Positions 1-6,729 are shown, counted from the stretch's first letter. The stretch is DNA of 10,199 bases from Candidatus Aciduliprofundum sp. (GCA_015523135.1 WAKY01000042.1:1-10199), one strand, 5' to 3'. The notes: generated by a model from the sequence alone, not told the origin. Made by a program: numbers and translations.

Positions 1-1448
1 TCGGAGTTGAGTACATAGAGAGTTCCATCATTGGTATTTGTAACTGCAATAATCTTTCCAGAGGAGTATACAACACCCGCTTGGATTGGGCCATTTAATT
101 TCACATTCCACAATAAAGACGCTGAGGCTCCATTATCCTTTATTGCATATAGATTACCAGTAGAATTGCCCACATAAATTATGCCATTATGGAGCGAGGG
201 AGAGGAGGTTGAAGCTCCTATTGAATAATCCCATATTTCATTACCCTCCATGCTCAATGCAACGAGCTTTCCGCCTGTAGTAACAAAATATATTCTCCCA
301 TTTTCAACTGCAGGAGTGCTTCTCACAGAGCTGCTAGTAGTATAACTCCATGCGTATGTGCCATTCTCATTTATGCATTCAATACCATAAGGCGGGTTCC
401 AGTTGTAGTTTGTATCTTCTATGCCTGCAATTGGCACTATTATCTTTCCTTCATATATAGCGGGGATTCCAAAGTAATTGCTGCCTATAAGTGTAAGATT
501 CCACGCAATTGTGCCATTCTCTAAATATAGAGCATACAATTTCCCTGCGGGATTTAAATTGAATGTAGCCACAAAAACCATTGGAACCTTATTAACTATA
601 TCAACTACAGGAGCAGATGTAATATTCTCCCCTATATATGTCTCCCAAGCCAATGTTCCATTATTGGTGTAGAATGCTCTAACATACTTGTCTATTGTTC
701 CAATGGTAACATAATTTCCATAGAGAGTTGGTGAAGCTATTCCATAATAGCCAGCTGCACCTTTAGAGTTGTTCCAAATTAATTGCCCACTCATACTAAG
801 GGCATACAAAGCATCTTCATCAGCTATAAAAACCATTCCATTCCCAGCAACAGGCGTTGAGGAGAATCCCCATTGAGAGAGCCCTTTAAACTTCCATATT
901 AAATCATCCCCCGTTATATTGTAAAAGCCATTAGCAGTGTTATTGGCATTTCCCCTTGGAGTTGCCCAAACATTGTAGTGTCCGGGATATGCAAGCGCAC
1001 CCTCATATGGAACCCAACTTGGATTATCGGTAGTATATACCCAAGAAATGACTTCCCCATTGTGAAGTGTGAGCGAGCTTGCACCAACATTGCTATTTTG
1101 CCATTCATAGCTTCCATTCTGCCACACCATTAAATGCCAGTAATAGCCAGTGCCTGACCAATCGTTCTCTTCCCATCCAATTTGATAGACATAAGCTCCA
1201 TAACTTGACCAAGAATAATTTAATTGCAAATTCAATTGCTGTGCCGCTAATTCAGTAGCTTTTATAGCTGTATGATTATCCTCGGGCAATACAACATTAG
1301 CACTCATAACCTGTTGATTTCCAAACTGAAATATCACTGTAACCTCCGTGCTTGCACTTGCATTCGCACTATGTACAGCTGGTAGTATGGATAGAACCAC
1401 AAGGGCCAAGAGCCCTAGAACAGCTATCCTAATAACTTTTCCCTTCAT
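1..1448 (-). CDS. Secreted DUF4430-like / PQQ-like beta-propeller protein (partial, 3' end outside window)
   Basis: The frame is open from the start codon to the left edge, giving 482 visible residues with the C-terminus missing. Residues 1-27 look like a signal peptide: a short basic start (MKGKVIR), a hydrophobic core at about 8-24, and a likely cleavage near VHS-A. Residues about 35-140 resemble a DUF4430 (transcobalamin-like) domain, with YYWHLMVWQNGSYEW and then a strand ending in ISWVY. From about residue 183 there are about seven propeller-like repeats with the pattern 'aSsPvv-nGxiyv-g--g-lyAl---g--iW', as in PQQ/quinoprotein-type propellers. At least twelve N-x-S/T sequons are spread over the visible part, which fits an exported glycoprotein. 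Two adjacent ATGs exist (1451 and 1448); GAGGTG at 1453-1458 is better spaced for the second. The role is unknown; surface binding or scaffolding is inference. A propeller fold alone does not show that a PQQ cofactor is used. Confidence 0.85.
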   Translation of the reverse strand, partial: MKGKVIRIAVLGLLALVVLSILPAVHSANASASTEVTVIFQFGNQQVMSANVVLPEDNHTAIKATELAAQQLNLQLNYSWSSYGAYVYQIGWEENDWSGTGYYWHLMVWQNGSYEWQNSNVGASSLTLHNGEVISWVYTTDNPSWVPYEGALAYPGHYNVWATPRGNANNTANGFYNITGDDLIWKFKGLSQWGFSSTPVAGNGMVFIADEDALYALSMSGQLIWNNSKGAAGYYGIASPTLYGNYVTIGTIDKYVRAFYTNNGTLAWETYIGENITSAPVVDIVNKVPMVFVATFNLNPAGKLYALYLENGTIAWNLTLIGSNYFGIPAIYEGKIIVPIAGIEDTNYNWNPPYGIECINENGTYAWSYTTSSSVRSTPAVENGRIYFVTTGGKLVALSMEGNEIWDYSIGASTSSPSLHNGIIYVGNSTGNLYAIKDNGASASLLWNVKLNGPIQAGVVYSSGKIIAVTNTNDGTLYVLNS

Positions 1449-1494
1449 CATCCCACCTCAAATTTATTTTACTTTTTTCCAAAAAACTTTAAAA

Positions 1495-1502
1495 TACTTA
1501 AA
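1495..1502 (-). promoter_or_regulatory. Putative TATA box for the DUF4430/propeller gene
   Basis: The minus-strand sequence TTTAAGTA lies in the AT-rich 146-base spacer between this gene and aEF1B. A start site about 25 bases downstream would fall near 1470, leaving a short leader that contains the GAGGTG ribosome-binding site. The spacer is so AT-rich that other boxes are possible. Confidence 0.35.
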
Positions 1503-1564
1503 CATTGCTATATGATAAGTTCTGCAGGAATCTATAAATTAAGCTATCTTTAAAAACTAGAAAA

Positions 1565-1594
1565 TTTAAAAATTGAAAGGGATAAATTAAAAAT
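1565..1594 (-). terminator. Putative oligo-T terminator after aEF1B
   Basis: Directly after the aEF1B stop codon the minus strand carries several T-rich runs (TTTTTAATTT and CAATTTTTAAATTTTC) and no obvious GC hairpin. This is compatible with intrinsic archaeal termination at T tracts. The low-complexity AT composition makes the call tentative. Confidence 0.3.
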
Positions 1595-1861
1595 TTAAAT
1601 TAGGGTGACTTCTTCAATAACTACTCCTTGAACATTCTCTATTTTGTTAAATTCTTCTTCAATCTTATCGGCTACACCACCCTCATCTTTAACAATAACC
1701 TTCACGACGAGGGCTTTCAAGCCAAAAGCAATAGGCTGCAAATCAAACTCGGCAATCTTGCCCAATGTTCCAACCTTCTTTTTTACCTCTTCCTTCATCT
1801 TTTCAAAGTCCACATCTACGCCTTCCGGCATAATTTTGTATGTTACCAAAACATCTCCCAT
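1595..1861 (-). CDS. ef1b: Archaeal translation elongation factor 1-beta (aEF1B)
   Basis: An 88-residue protein of the usual length for archaeal EF-1 beta, the guanine-nucleotide exchange factor that recycles aEF1A from GDP to GTP during translation elongation. It starts MGDVLVTYKIMPEGVDVDF and ends GVVIEEVTLI. Between these lie the family-typical charged helix (EKMKEEVKKKVG), the central strand with FDLQPIAFGLKALVVKVIV, and the helix DKIEEEFNKIE; together these fit a single ferredoxin-like alpha/beta sandwich. It lacks the extra N-terminal region of eukaryotic EF1B-alpha. The ribosome-binding site GAGGTGAT overlaps the stop codon of the upstream zinc-ribbon gene, so the pair is almost certainly one transcript. 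This arrangement with a four-CxxC zinc ribbon is, as far as I recall, common in Euryarchaeota. Confidence 0.95.
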   Translation of the reverse strand: MGDVLVTYKIMPEGVDVDFEKMKEEVKKKVGTLGKIAEFDLQPIAFGLKALVVKVIVKDEGGVADKIEEEFNKIENVQGVVIEEVTLI

Positions 1862-1870
1862 TTTATCACC

Positions 1871-2035
1871 TCAAGGTCCTTCAAACCCACAGTTGGGGCA
1901 CTTGTAAGGTATGCTCTGCTCACGGCAGCGATTACACCTTGCAATTAAAGTACCACAATTAGGACAACGAAATACCACTGAGCCCTCATCCAGTCCTCTT
2001 CCGCATGATGTGCAGAATTCTATTGTCTCTTCCAT
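1871..2035 (-). CDS. Small four-CxxC zinc-ribbon protein (HVO_2753-like)
   Basis: A 54-residue protein made almost entirely of zinc-binding knuckles: C8/C11, C24/C27, C34/C37 and C46/C49, two of them in the form CPNCG. This composition matches the small archaeal zinc-finger family typified by HVO_2753 of Haloferax and predicts two zinc sites. The start was set at 2035 because AGGTGA lies four bases upstream of that ATG. An in-frame ATG at 2068 would add eleven residues unrelated to the zinc knuckles and overlaps the TATA-like box. It is the first gene of a two-gene unit with aEF1B. A role linked to translation or RNA binding is inferred from that linkage and not visible in the sequence. Confidence 0.88.
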   Translation of the reverse strand: MEETIEFCTSCGRGLDEGSVVFRCPNCGTLIARCNRCREQSIPYKCPNCGFEGP

Positions 2036-2067
2036 ATTCTCACCTGTTAGAGGGTATTGGGGCTTCA

Positions 2068-2075
2068 TTTAAAAA
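2068..2075 (-). promoter_or_regulatory. Putative TATA box of the zinc-ribbon/aEF1B unit
   Basis: The minus-strand sequence TTTTTAAA, preceded by CC, lies 33 bases upstream of the zinc-ribbon ATG. A start site about 25 bases downstream would fall near 2045, just ahead of the AGGTGA ribosome-binding site. It shares the 85-base intergenic region with the divergent DUF998 promoter. Confidence 0.45.
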
Positions 2076-2088
2076 GGTTATGGATGGA

Positions 2089-2096
2089 AAAATTAT
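2089..2096 (+). promoter_or_regulatory. Putative TATA box for the DUF998 gene (leaderless)
   Basis: AAAATTAT lies centred about 28 bases before the ATG at 2121, and the bases directly before that ATG (TCCTCTCTT) contain no ribosome-binding site. This spacing is what a leaderless archaeal transcript would show. The box is a weak match to consensus. Confidence 0.35.
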
Positions 2097-2120
2097 TCTT
2101 TTGCAATCCCATCCTCTCTT

Positions 2121-2711
2121 ATGAAAAATTCAATCAAATTCCTTAGGTTTTTCGGGCTCATAACCCTCATAGTTTACTGGACCTTTACAATAATTTCCAT
2201 ATCTCAGAATCCTTGGTTTTCCGTTATGCACAATGCATTAAGCGATCTCGGCTCTAACGAGGCAAATGCGCCATGGCTCTACAATTACGGCTTAATTTTT
2301 TCTTTCCCACTCCTATTCATTTTCTCCATTTATTTGCTTATCATAGCAAGAAATAAGCTGCAAATTATTGGAGGCGCGTTTATAACAATTTCTTCCATAT
2401 TCCTCGCATTTATTGGAATTTTCCATAGCGGTACAAGGCCCCATGGATTCATATCCACATACTTCTTTATACAATTCTTCCTCGGAATGTTAATATTCGG
2501 AATTGCAACTCCAAAGCTAAGAATTGCAAGCATAATCCTTTTCGCCTTAGCTTGGATTGGCGCCTTCTTACCTTGGCCATCAGTGGCTACAATCGAAATA
2601 TACGAAATATCAATGATAGGGGTGTTTGTAATCTTAATAGCTTTGCTCAATCCAGAAAAATTAGTGAATAAAGAGCACTCTCCCCAAAATCCAAGGATAC
2701 CATGGATGTAA
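2121..2711 (+). CDS. DUF998 family integral membrane protein
   Basis: A 196-residue protein with about six hydrophobic helices, at roughly residues 9-27, 52-75, 80-102, 111-129, 133-150 and 156-176. The first loop carries the family-like signature HNALSDLGSNEANAPWLYNYG, and a conserved-looking GIFHSGTRPHG follows helix 3; both match DUF998 membrane proteins, whose biochemical function is not established. The C-terminal tail (LVNKEHSPQNPRIPWM) is hydrophilic and is encoded in the part that overlaps the opposite-strand DUF2284 gene by 65 bases. No Shine-Dalgarno sequence precedes the ATG, so a leaderless message is likely. It is divergent from the zinc-ribbon/aEF1B unit and has no clear functional partner here. 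Confidence 0.85.
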   Translation: MKNSIKFLRFFGLITLIVYWTFTIISISQNPWFSVMHNALSDLGSNEANAPWLYNYGLIFSFPLLFIFSIYLLIIARNKLQIIGGAFITISSIFLAFIGIFHSGTRPHGFISTYFFIQFFLGMLIFGIATPKLRIASIILFALAWIGAFLPWPSVATIEIYEISMIGVFVILIALLNPEKLVNKEHSPQNPRIPWM

Positions 2712-3153
2712 TTTCAATCCCTATGGCATCTAGGGAGAAGCGAACCTTTTCGGGCATAGGGCATTTTCCACTTTTTTCAAACTCACATTCCTCGCATAGA
2801 TTGCATGCACCGGGGAATAGTGCATAAACATAGGAATGCTCCTTGAATAACTCTTTTTCCCTCTTTAGAAGATAATTTAAAATCTTCCTCTTCTCATTTT
2901 CAAAATCTTCCATATTAATTTCAAACTTAAGCAACAATGCCCTCTTGTAGCTATGTACCCATTCCCTCGCATCCCTCCAAGATGGCGCGTAAGGTGGGCA
3001 AGATGGCCTTTTACCATAGAAGGGGCAAGTGGTGCATTTCCAAACTGGTCTTGGAGACACTTTTATTTTCTTCGTATCAATCTCTTTTTCATATAGAACT
3101 TTCACAATGGTTATATTCTCTTCGTAAATAACTTTTTTATATGTTTTAGGCAT
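2647..3153 (-). CDS. DUF2284 cysteine-rich putative metal-binding protein
   Basis: A protein of 168 residues from the chosen start. It carries two cysteine clusters typical of DUF2284: WKCTTCPFYGKRPSCPPYAP in the N-terminal third and CNLCEECEFEKSGKCPMP in the C-terminal half. Both look like metal or Fe-S ligands, and the family is annotated as predicted metal-binding with no proven reaction. The start at 3153 (MPKTYKKV) is chosen because the 20 extra residues available from an ATG at 3213 look like a shadow of the opposite gene. However, a TATA-like box at 3234-3242 would place transcription close to 3213, so the longer form cannot be excluded. No convincing ribosome-binding site precedes either start. 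It is divergent from the NifX-like gene with nine bases between starts, and its 3' end overlaps the DUF998 gene by 65 bases. Confidence 0.82.
   Translation of the reverse strand: MPKTYKKVIYEENITIVKVLYEKEIDTKKIKVSPRPVWKCTTCPFYGKRPSCPPYAPSWRDAREWVHSYKRALLLKFEINMEDFENEKRKILNYLLKREKELFKEHSYVYALFPGACNLCEECEFEKSGKCPMPEKVRFSLDAIGIEITSMVSLDFGESALYSLIFLD
3135..3142 (+). promoter_or_regulatory. Putative TATA box of the NifX-like gene
   Basis: TTTTATAT within a run of T lies about 25 bases before the ATG at 3163, and no ribosome-binding site precedes that ATG. This indicates a leaderless transcript. The box sits inside the 5' coding part of the divergent DUF2284 gene. Confidence 0.45.
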
Positions 3154-3162
3154 ACCTAAATT

Positions 3163-3579
3163 ATGAAAGTAGCGGTAAGCACAAACGATGGAAAGGAGAT
3201 AACAAAAGACCACTTTGGCGATGGGGAATTTTTCTTAATATACGAACTAGGGGACAAGTTGACACTCTTGGAAAAAAGGAAAAATACCTCCCCACCTGAG
3301 GAAGAGCATGGCAGCAAGGAGAAGGCAAAAGGAATATCTGATATTCTCTCAGACATACCAATCTTTCTGGGCTATCAATTCGGGCCAAATATAATGAGGA
3401 TAAAGGACAAATTCTTGCCAGTGGTAAGCAGAGAAAGGAATATAGGAAAAGCTTTAGAACTATTGAAAAAATATGAAGACAAAATAAAGGAAGAGTTAAG
3501 AAATCCAAGAGGAAGAGTAATAATTATGGATGAAGGAGGAATAAAAATTGTGGAAGTTAAAAATGCAAAAGGTTTTTAA
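3163..3579 (+). CDS. NifX/NifB-type (FeMo-cofactor biosynthesis-like) protein
   Basis: A 138-residue protein whose N-terminus MKVAVSTNDGKEITKDHFGD and following FFLIYEL match the dinitrogenase iron-molybdenum cofactor biosynthesis domain (NifX/NafY/NifB C-terminal, PF02579): a strand with bound 'G...HFG', then a strand. The middle (about residues 40-60, SPPEEEHGSKEKAKG) is a charged insertion, followed by SDIPIFLGYQFGPNIMRIK, where the family usually has a glycine-containing strand, and a helical, Lys/Glu-rich C-terminus. Members outside nitrogen fixers are common in archaea and are presumed to bind metal clusters; nothing here indicates nitrogenase. It is divergent from the DUF2284 gene, another putative metal-binding protein. 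Its stop codon lies inside the TATA-like box of pckG. Confidence 0.8.
   Translation: MKVAVSTNDGKEITKDHFGDGEFFLIYELGDKLTLLEKRKNTSPPEEEHGSKEKAKGISDILSDIPIFLGYQFGPNIMRIKDKFLPVVSRERNIGKALELLKKYEDKIKEELRNPRGRVIIMDEGGIKIVEVKNAKGF
3234..3242 (-). promoter_or_regulatory. Possible TATA box for the DUF2284 gene
   Basis: The minus strand reads TATATTAAG inside the NifX-like coding region. A start site about 25 bases downstream falls near 3213, which is also an in-frame ATG of the DUF2284 frame. It therefore fits either a leaderless long form or a 60-base leader before the ATG at 3153. Confidence 0.25.
3572..3579 (+). promoter_or_regulatory. Putative TATA box of pckG, overlapping the NifX-like stop codon
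   Basis: GTTTTTAA includes the TAA stop of the preceding gene and lies about 24 bases before position 3600. Transcription from there would give a 15-base leader that still contains AAGGTGAT and would exclude the ATG at 3591. pckG therefore seems to have its own promoter and not to depend on read-through. Confidence 0.5.
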
Positions 3580-3602
3580 CATTTCTAAACATGCCTGCAC
3601 AC

Positions 3603-3610
3603 AAGGTGAT
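3603..3610 (+). promoter_or_regulatory. Ribosome-binding site that decides the pckG start
   Basis: AAGGTGAT is complementary to the 16S tail implied by other genes here and lies four bases before the ATG at 3615. The upstream in-frame ATGs at 3591 and 3609 have no such site in front of them. Confidence 0.6.
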
Positions 3611-3614
3611 GAAA

Positions 3615-5483
3615 ATGAATGATTTAGAATACCTCAAAAGTGTTATGGAAGAGGAACAATATAAAAAATTAGAAAAAATAGATAATCCAGAACTACATCA
3701 TTTTCTCGCAGAACATATAAAAATACTCAAACCATCAAAGATTTTCGTTGCAAACGATAGTGAGGATGACGAACTTTATGTAAGAAACAAGGCCATAGTT
3801 TACGAGGAAGAACGTTTGTTAAAAACTCCAGGACATACCGTACATTACGATAATTACTATGACCAAGCAAGGGACAAAGAGCATACTTACATCCTTACGC
3901 CTCATGGCGAGAAATTACCATATTTAAACACGATGAAGAGAGATGATGGCATCAAAGAAGTCTTGGAAATTATGGATGGAATTATGAAAGGCAAGGAGCT
4001 ATTCATTCTATTTTTCTCTCTTGGGCCTAAGAATTCTGAGTTTATGATACCTTCTGTTCAGCTCACAGATTCTTCCTATGTAGCCCATAGCGAATTTATG
4101 CTATATCGCAAAGCCTACAATGTATTCGTTGATAATCCAAACCTTGAGTTTCTCAAATTCGTACATTCTGAAGGAGAGGTGGATGAGAGAAAAACAAGCA
4201 AGAATTTGGATAAGAGACGCATAATGATAGATCTTGAAGGAAACATAACATATGCTGTAAACACTCAGTATGCAGGAAACACTATAGGTCTAAAAAAGCC
4301 CGCATTTAGATTAACAATCAACAAGGCTGTAAAAGAGGGGTGGCTCTCTGAGCACATGTTTCTCATGGGTGTTAATGGCCCAAATGGAAGGGTAACTTAT
4401 TTTACAGGAGCATTTCCAAGCATGTGCGGAAAAACTTCAACATGTATGCTAATAGGAGAGCGTTTAGTTGGAGATGACCTTTCATTCATAAAGGACATAA
4501 ATGGAGAAGCCAGAGCGGTTAATGTTGAATATGGGGTATTTGGAATTATACAGGGAGTGAATAAGGAGGATGACCCATACATATGGCAAGTATTGCATAC
4601 TCCACAAGAAATAATATTCTCTAATGTTCTCGTGCACGAAGGAAAGCCATACTGGAACGAGATGGGGGAAGAGATACCCTGCGAGGGAGAGAATCATAGT
4701 GGAAAATGGTGGTGTGGAAAGAAAGACAAGGATGGAAAAGAAATACCTCCAAGCCACAAGAATGCAAGGTTCACCGCTCGCCTAATATACTTCCCAAATT
4801 TGGATAGAGATGCTATTGATGCAAAAGATGGTGTGAAATTAAGTGGAATGATATTCGGAGGAAGAGACTCTGACACTTGGCCTCCAGTGTGTGAATCGTT
4901 CAACTGGCAGCATGGGGTAATAATGAAAGGTGCCTCAATTGAATCCGAAACTACAGCAGCCACATTGGGCAAAGAAGGAGTTAGAAAATTCAACATAATG
5001 TCAATACTTGATTTCATGTCCGTACACCTTGGAATATACCTTGAAAATTATCTTAAATTTGGAAGAAAACTCAAAGCCCCACCGAAGATATTCGCAGTGA
5101 ATTACTTCCTAAAGGATGAAAATGGAAAGTATTTGAATAGCAAATTGGATAAGAAAGTATGGCTCAAATGGATGGACCTACGTGTGCATAATGAGGTAGA
5201 TGCCATTGAAACACCCATTGGTTACATACCATATTACGAGGACCTTGCAAAACTATTCAAAGAAGTTTTTAATAGGGAATATAAGAAAGAGGACTACGAG
5301 AAGCAATTTACAATTAGAGTGCCAAATCTCTTAGCCAAGATTGAGAGAATAAGGAAGATATACAGCAGTATGGACAACATACCAAAGGAGCTATATGAGG
5401 AATTAGATGCAGAGGAAAAGAGATTAAAAGAAGCACAAAAGAAATATGGAGATTTCATCTCTCCATTCCAATTCATTTCTTAA
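3615..5483 (+). CDS. pckG: Phosphoenolpyruvate carboxykinase (GTP)
   Basis: A 622-residue enzyme that converts oxaloacetate and GTP to PEP, CO2 and GDP, the entry step of gluconeogenesis, in the cytoplasm. Hallmarks are in order: KEGWLSEHM with the Mn-ligand His at 247 (partner Lys about 228), the P-loop GAFPSMCGKTST with reactive Cys 271 and Lys 273, kinase-2 Asp287-Asp288 in VGDDLSFI, FGGRDSDTWPPVCESFNWQHG, SIESETTAAT, and PPKIFAVNYFLKDENGKYL. The GTP-class length and CGKT motif separate it from the shorter ATP enzyme. The start at 3615 is preferred on its ribosome-binding site; one at 3591 would add eight residues (MPAHKVMK). Its 3' end overlaps the opposite-strand DUF308 gene by four bases. 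A sugar-synthesising role fits a heterotroph that grows on peptides or organic acids, which is inference. Confidence 0.95.
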   Translation: MNDLEYLKSVMEEEQYKKLEKIDNPELHHFLAEHIKILKPSKIFVANDSEDDELYVRNKAIVYEEERLLKTPGHTVHYDNYYDQARDKEHTYILTPHGEKLPYLNTMKRDDGIKEVLEIMDGIMKGKELFILFFSLGPKNSEFMIPSVQLTDSSYVAHSEFMLYRKAYNVFVDNPNLEFLKFVHSEGEVDERKTSKNLDKRRIMIDLEGNITYAVNTQYAGNTIGLKKPAFRLTINKAVKEGWLSEHMFLMGVNGPNGRVTYFTGAFPSMCGKTSTCMLIGERLVGDDLSFIKDINGEARAVNVEYGVFGIIQGVNKEDDPYIWQVLHTPQEIIFSNVLVHEGKPYWNEMGEEIPCEGENHSGKWWCGKKDKDGKEIPPSHKNARFTARLIYFPNLDRDAIDAKDGVKLSGMIFGGRDSDTWPPVCESFNWQHGVIMKGASIESETTAATLGKEGVRKFNIMSILDFMSVHLGIYLENYLKFGRKLKAPPKIFAVNYFLKDENGKYLNSKLDKKVWLKWMDLRVHNEVDAIETPIGYIPYYEDLAKLFKEVFNREYKKEDYEKQFTIRVPNLLAKIERIRKIYSSMDNIPKELYEELDAEEKRLKEAQKKYGDFISPFQFIS

Positions 5484-6025
5484 ATTTTTGAGCTTTTTCC
5501 TATTCTATAACCCTGAAATAAGAAAACCAAGCCATCCATGAGTAGCACTACTCCAATAAGCAATCCAATGAATACGAAGGAGAGATAAGATTTCCATCCA
5601 AGTATGAGCAATGCATCGAATATAAGGGTTAATATGCCTGCAGCTATAGCTAACCACGAGCCAGCTTGAGATTTTATGGTTCTTGCAAGCATAAAATTTG
5701 TAAATGCTGCAAATAGAAAAAATAGAATTATTATAACTGTTAATATCTTTAAGCCTAAAATAGGGGAAAATAAATCAGTTAGACCTAGAGTAAGCATAAC
5801 AATAGAACCAATCAACCTCATTTTTTCCTCACCAAGAGTTGTAAAATATAAAAAGCCATCAATTAAGCCCAGAATTATAAGAATAATTCCAACTATATAT
5901 ATAATAGCAAAAGAAAAATAAAGTGGAAAAAGAATCGCAAAAATACCCGTAATAACAAGGAAAATTCCTGCTATAGTATGGGCATTTATGGCATCTTCAA
6001 TTCTGTAATCCAATTTTGAAATCAT
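5480..6025 (-). CDS. DUF308/HdeD-like six-helix membrane protein (copy 1)
   Basis: A 181-residue protein with about six membrane helices in three hairpins (roughly residues 17-35, 38-60, 69-87, 91-112, 121-141, 147-170). It repeats the DUF308/HdeD pattern 'G-----LGi--i--P' in FLVITGIFAILFP, MLTLGLTDLFSP and AAGILTLIFDALLILGW. The family is named after E. coli HdeD, linked to acid resistance; no transport or enzyme activity is visible. The ATG overlaps the TGA of the upstream phosphodiesterase gene (ATGA), so translation is probably coupled and the gene is last in that unit. A soluble, charged N-terminus (MISKLDYRIEDAINAH) precedes the first helix. A second family member lies at 7936-8442. Its 3' end overlaps pckG convergently by four bases. 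Confidence 0.85.
   Translation of the reverse strand: MISKLDYRIEDAINAHTIAGIFLVITGIFAILFPLYFSFAIIYIVGIILIILGLIDGFLYFTTLGEEKMRLIGSIVMLTLGLTDLFSPILGLKILTVIIILFFLFAAFTNFMLARTIKSQAGSWLAIAAGILTLIFDALLILGWKSYLSFVFIGLLIGVVLLMDGLVFLFQGYRIGKSSKI
5485..5498 (+). terminator. Putative T-tract terminator of pckG
   Basis: Two runs of five T separated by GAGC follow the pckG stop codon within 15 bases. They lie inside the 3' coding end of the convergent DUF308 gene, so the sequence is also constrained by that protein. Confidence 0.3.
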
Positions 6026-6729
6026 TTAAGCTCATCTCTGTATTTCACCATTTTTTCAACCTCATCGGTTATAACCATCTCATATAAACCTTCGAACAAT
6101 CGCAAATCACCGGGAGAGTTGGGAGTCCATATTGCAACTCTCACTCCAAACAACCTGTAAAAATGTATAAGAGCCCTAGCAGTAAACTCACCTATCCCAG
6201 ATATCTGATGAGGGATGTTCAAATAATTGGCCTTAACAGAATAGATATGTGTGGGAATGGTGAATATTTCATTTAAGCCTCCCACAAGAATACCTATTCT
6301 CGCTTCTTTGCTTAGTTTTCTGAGAATTTTAAGGGCTTTAATATTGAAAGATGAAAAAAGTGTGCGCTCTATAGCATCAAATTCTTTGGCAATTTCCAAG
6401 GAAGGTTTAACAGCCTCTACATCTTTTATCTCTACGTTTATTATGGCATCATCTGGCAAAGCTTCATACACTTCTCTAAGCAAAGGTATGGGTTCCCCTT
6501 CGATAGTGTAATCCTGCAGTTCTTCATAGCTTGGATTTTTAATATCAACATCCACTCCTGCAACTTTTTCAAGATTTCTATCATGGTAGACAACAACTTC
6601 TCCATCCTTAGTTTTCCAAACATCCAATTCAACACCATCTGCCCCATATTCTATTGCTTTTTTAAATGATAAAAGCGTGTTTGGTGGATACTTTGCCGAG
6701 TACCCCTTATGTCCAAGTACAAGAATCAA
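6022..6729 (-). CDS. Glycerophosphodiester phosphodiesterase (TTG start)
   Basis: A 235-residue TIM-barrel GDPD enzyme predicted to hydrolyse glycerophosphodiesters to a glycerol phosphate and an alcohol, using a divalent metal and general acid/base histidines. Visible motifs are H7 in GHKGYS, N17-T18 in PPNT, E34 and D36 in GADGVELDVWKTKDG, H49-D50, E100 in NVEIKD, and a C-terminal VAIWTPN. No signal peptide is present, so it is probably cytosolic. The start is a TTG whose last two bases form part of the upstream ferritin-like gene's TGA; GAGGG seven bases upstream supports it, and no in-frame ATG leaves the HKG motif in place. Differences from the usual HRG and PENT motifs are noted in the findings. 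Its substrate in an ether-lipid archaeon cannot be told from the sequence. Confidence 0.9.
   Translation of the reverse strand: MILVLGHKGYSAKYPPNTLLSFKKAIEYGADGVELDVWKTKDGEVVVYHDRNLEKVAGVDVDIKNPSYEELQDYTIEGEPIPLLREVYEALPDDAIINVEIKDVEAVKPSLEIAKEFDAIERTLFSSFNIKALKILRKLSKEARIGILVGGLNEIFTIPTHIYSVKANYLNIPHQISGIGEFTARALIHFYRLFGVRVAIWTPNSPGDLRLFEGLYEMVITDEVEKMVKYRDELK

Noticed and set aside
478..1117. Short open frames on both strands inside the propeller gene
   Set aside because: The long minus-strand frame with signal peptide and regular propeller repeats explains the region; the others are out of frame with it.
1540..1594. AT-rich near-repeats (AATTTAAAAATT-like) as a possible replication or attachment site
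   Set aside because: The repeats are short, low-complexity and placed where a terminator and a promoter are expected; no integrase or tRNA is nearby.
1628..1948. Open frames of 87-106 codons on the plus strand
   Set aside because: They lie opposite aEF1B and the zinc-ribbon gene, both clearly recognised families, and their translations have no family-like features.
3161..3508. 115-codon minus-strand frame rich in Leu, Ser and Cys
   Set aside because: It is the antisense of the NifX-like gene; no ribosome-binding site and no recognisable domain.
3163..3579. Nitrogen-fixation gene cluster suggested by the NifX-like domain
   Set aside because: No nifH, nifD, nifK or nifB is present, and NifX-like proteins are common in archaea that do not fix nitrogen.
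4397..5017. Several minus-strand open frames of 60-110 codons
   Set aside because: All are shadows of pckG, which is intact with its full motif set.
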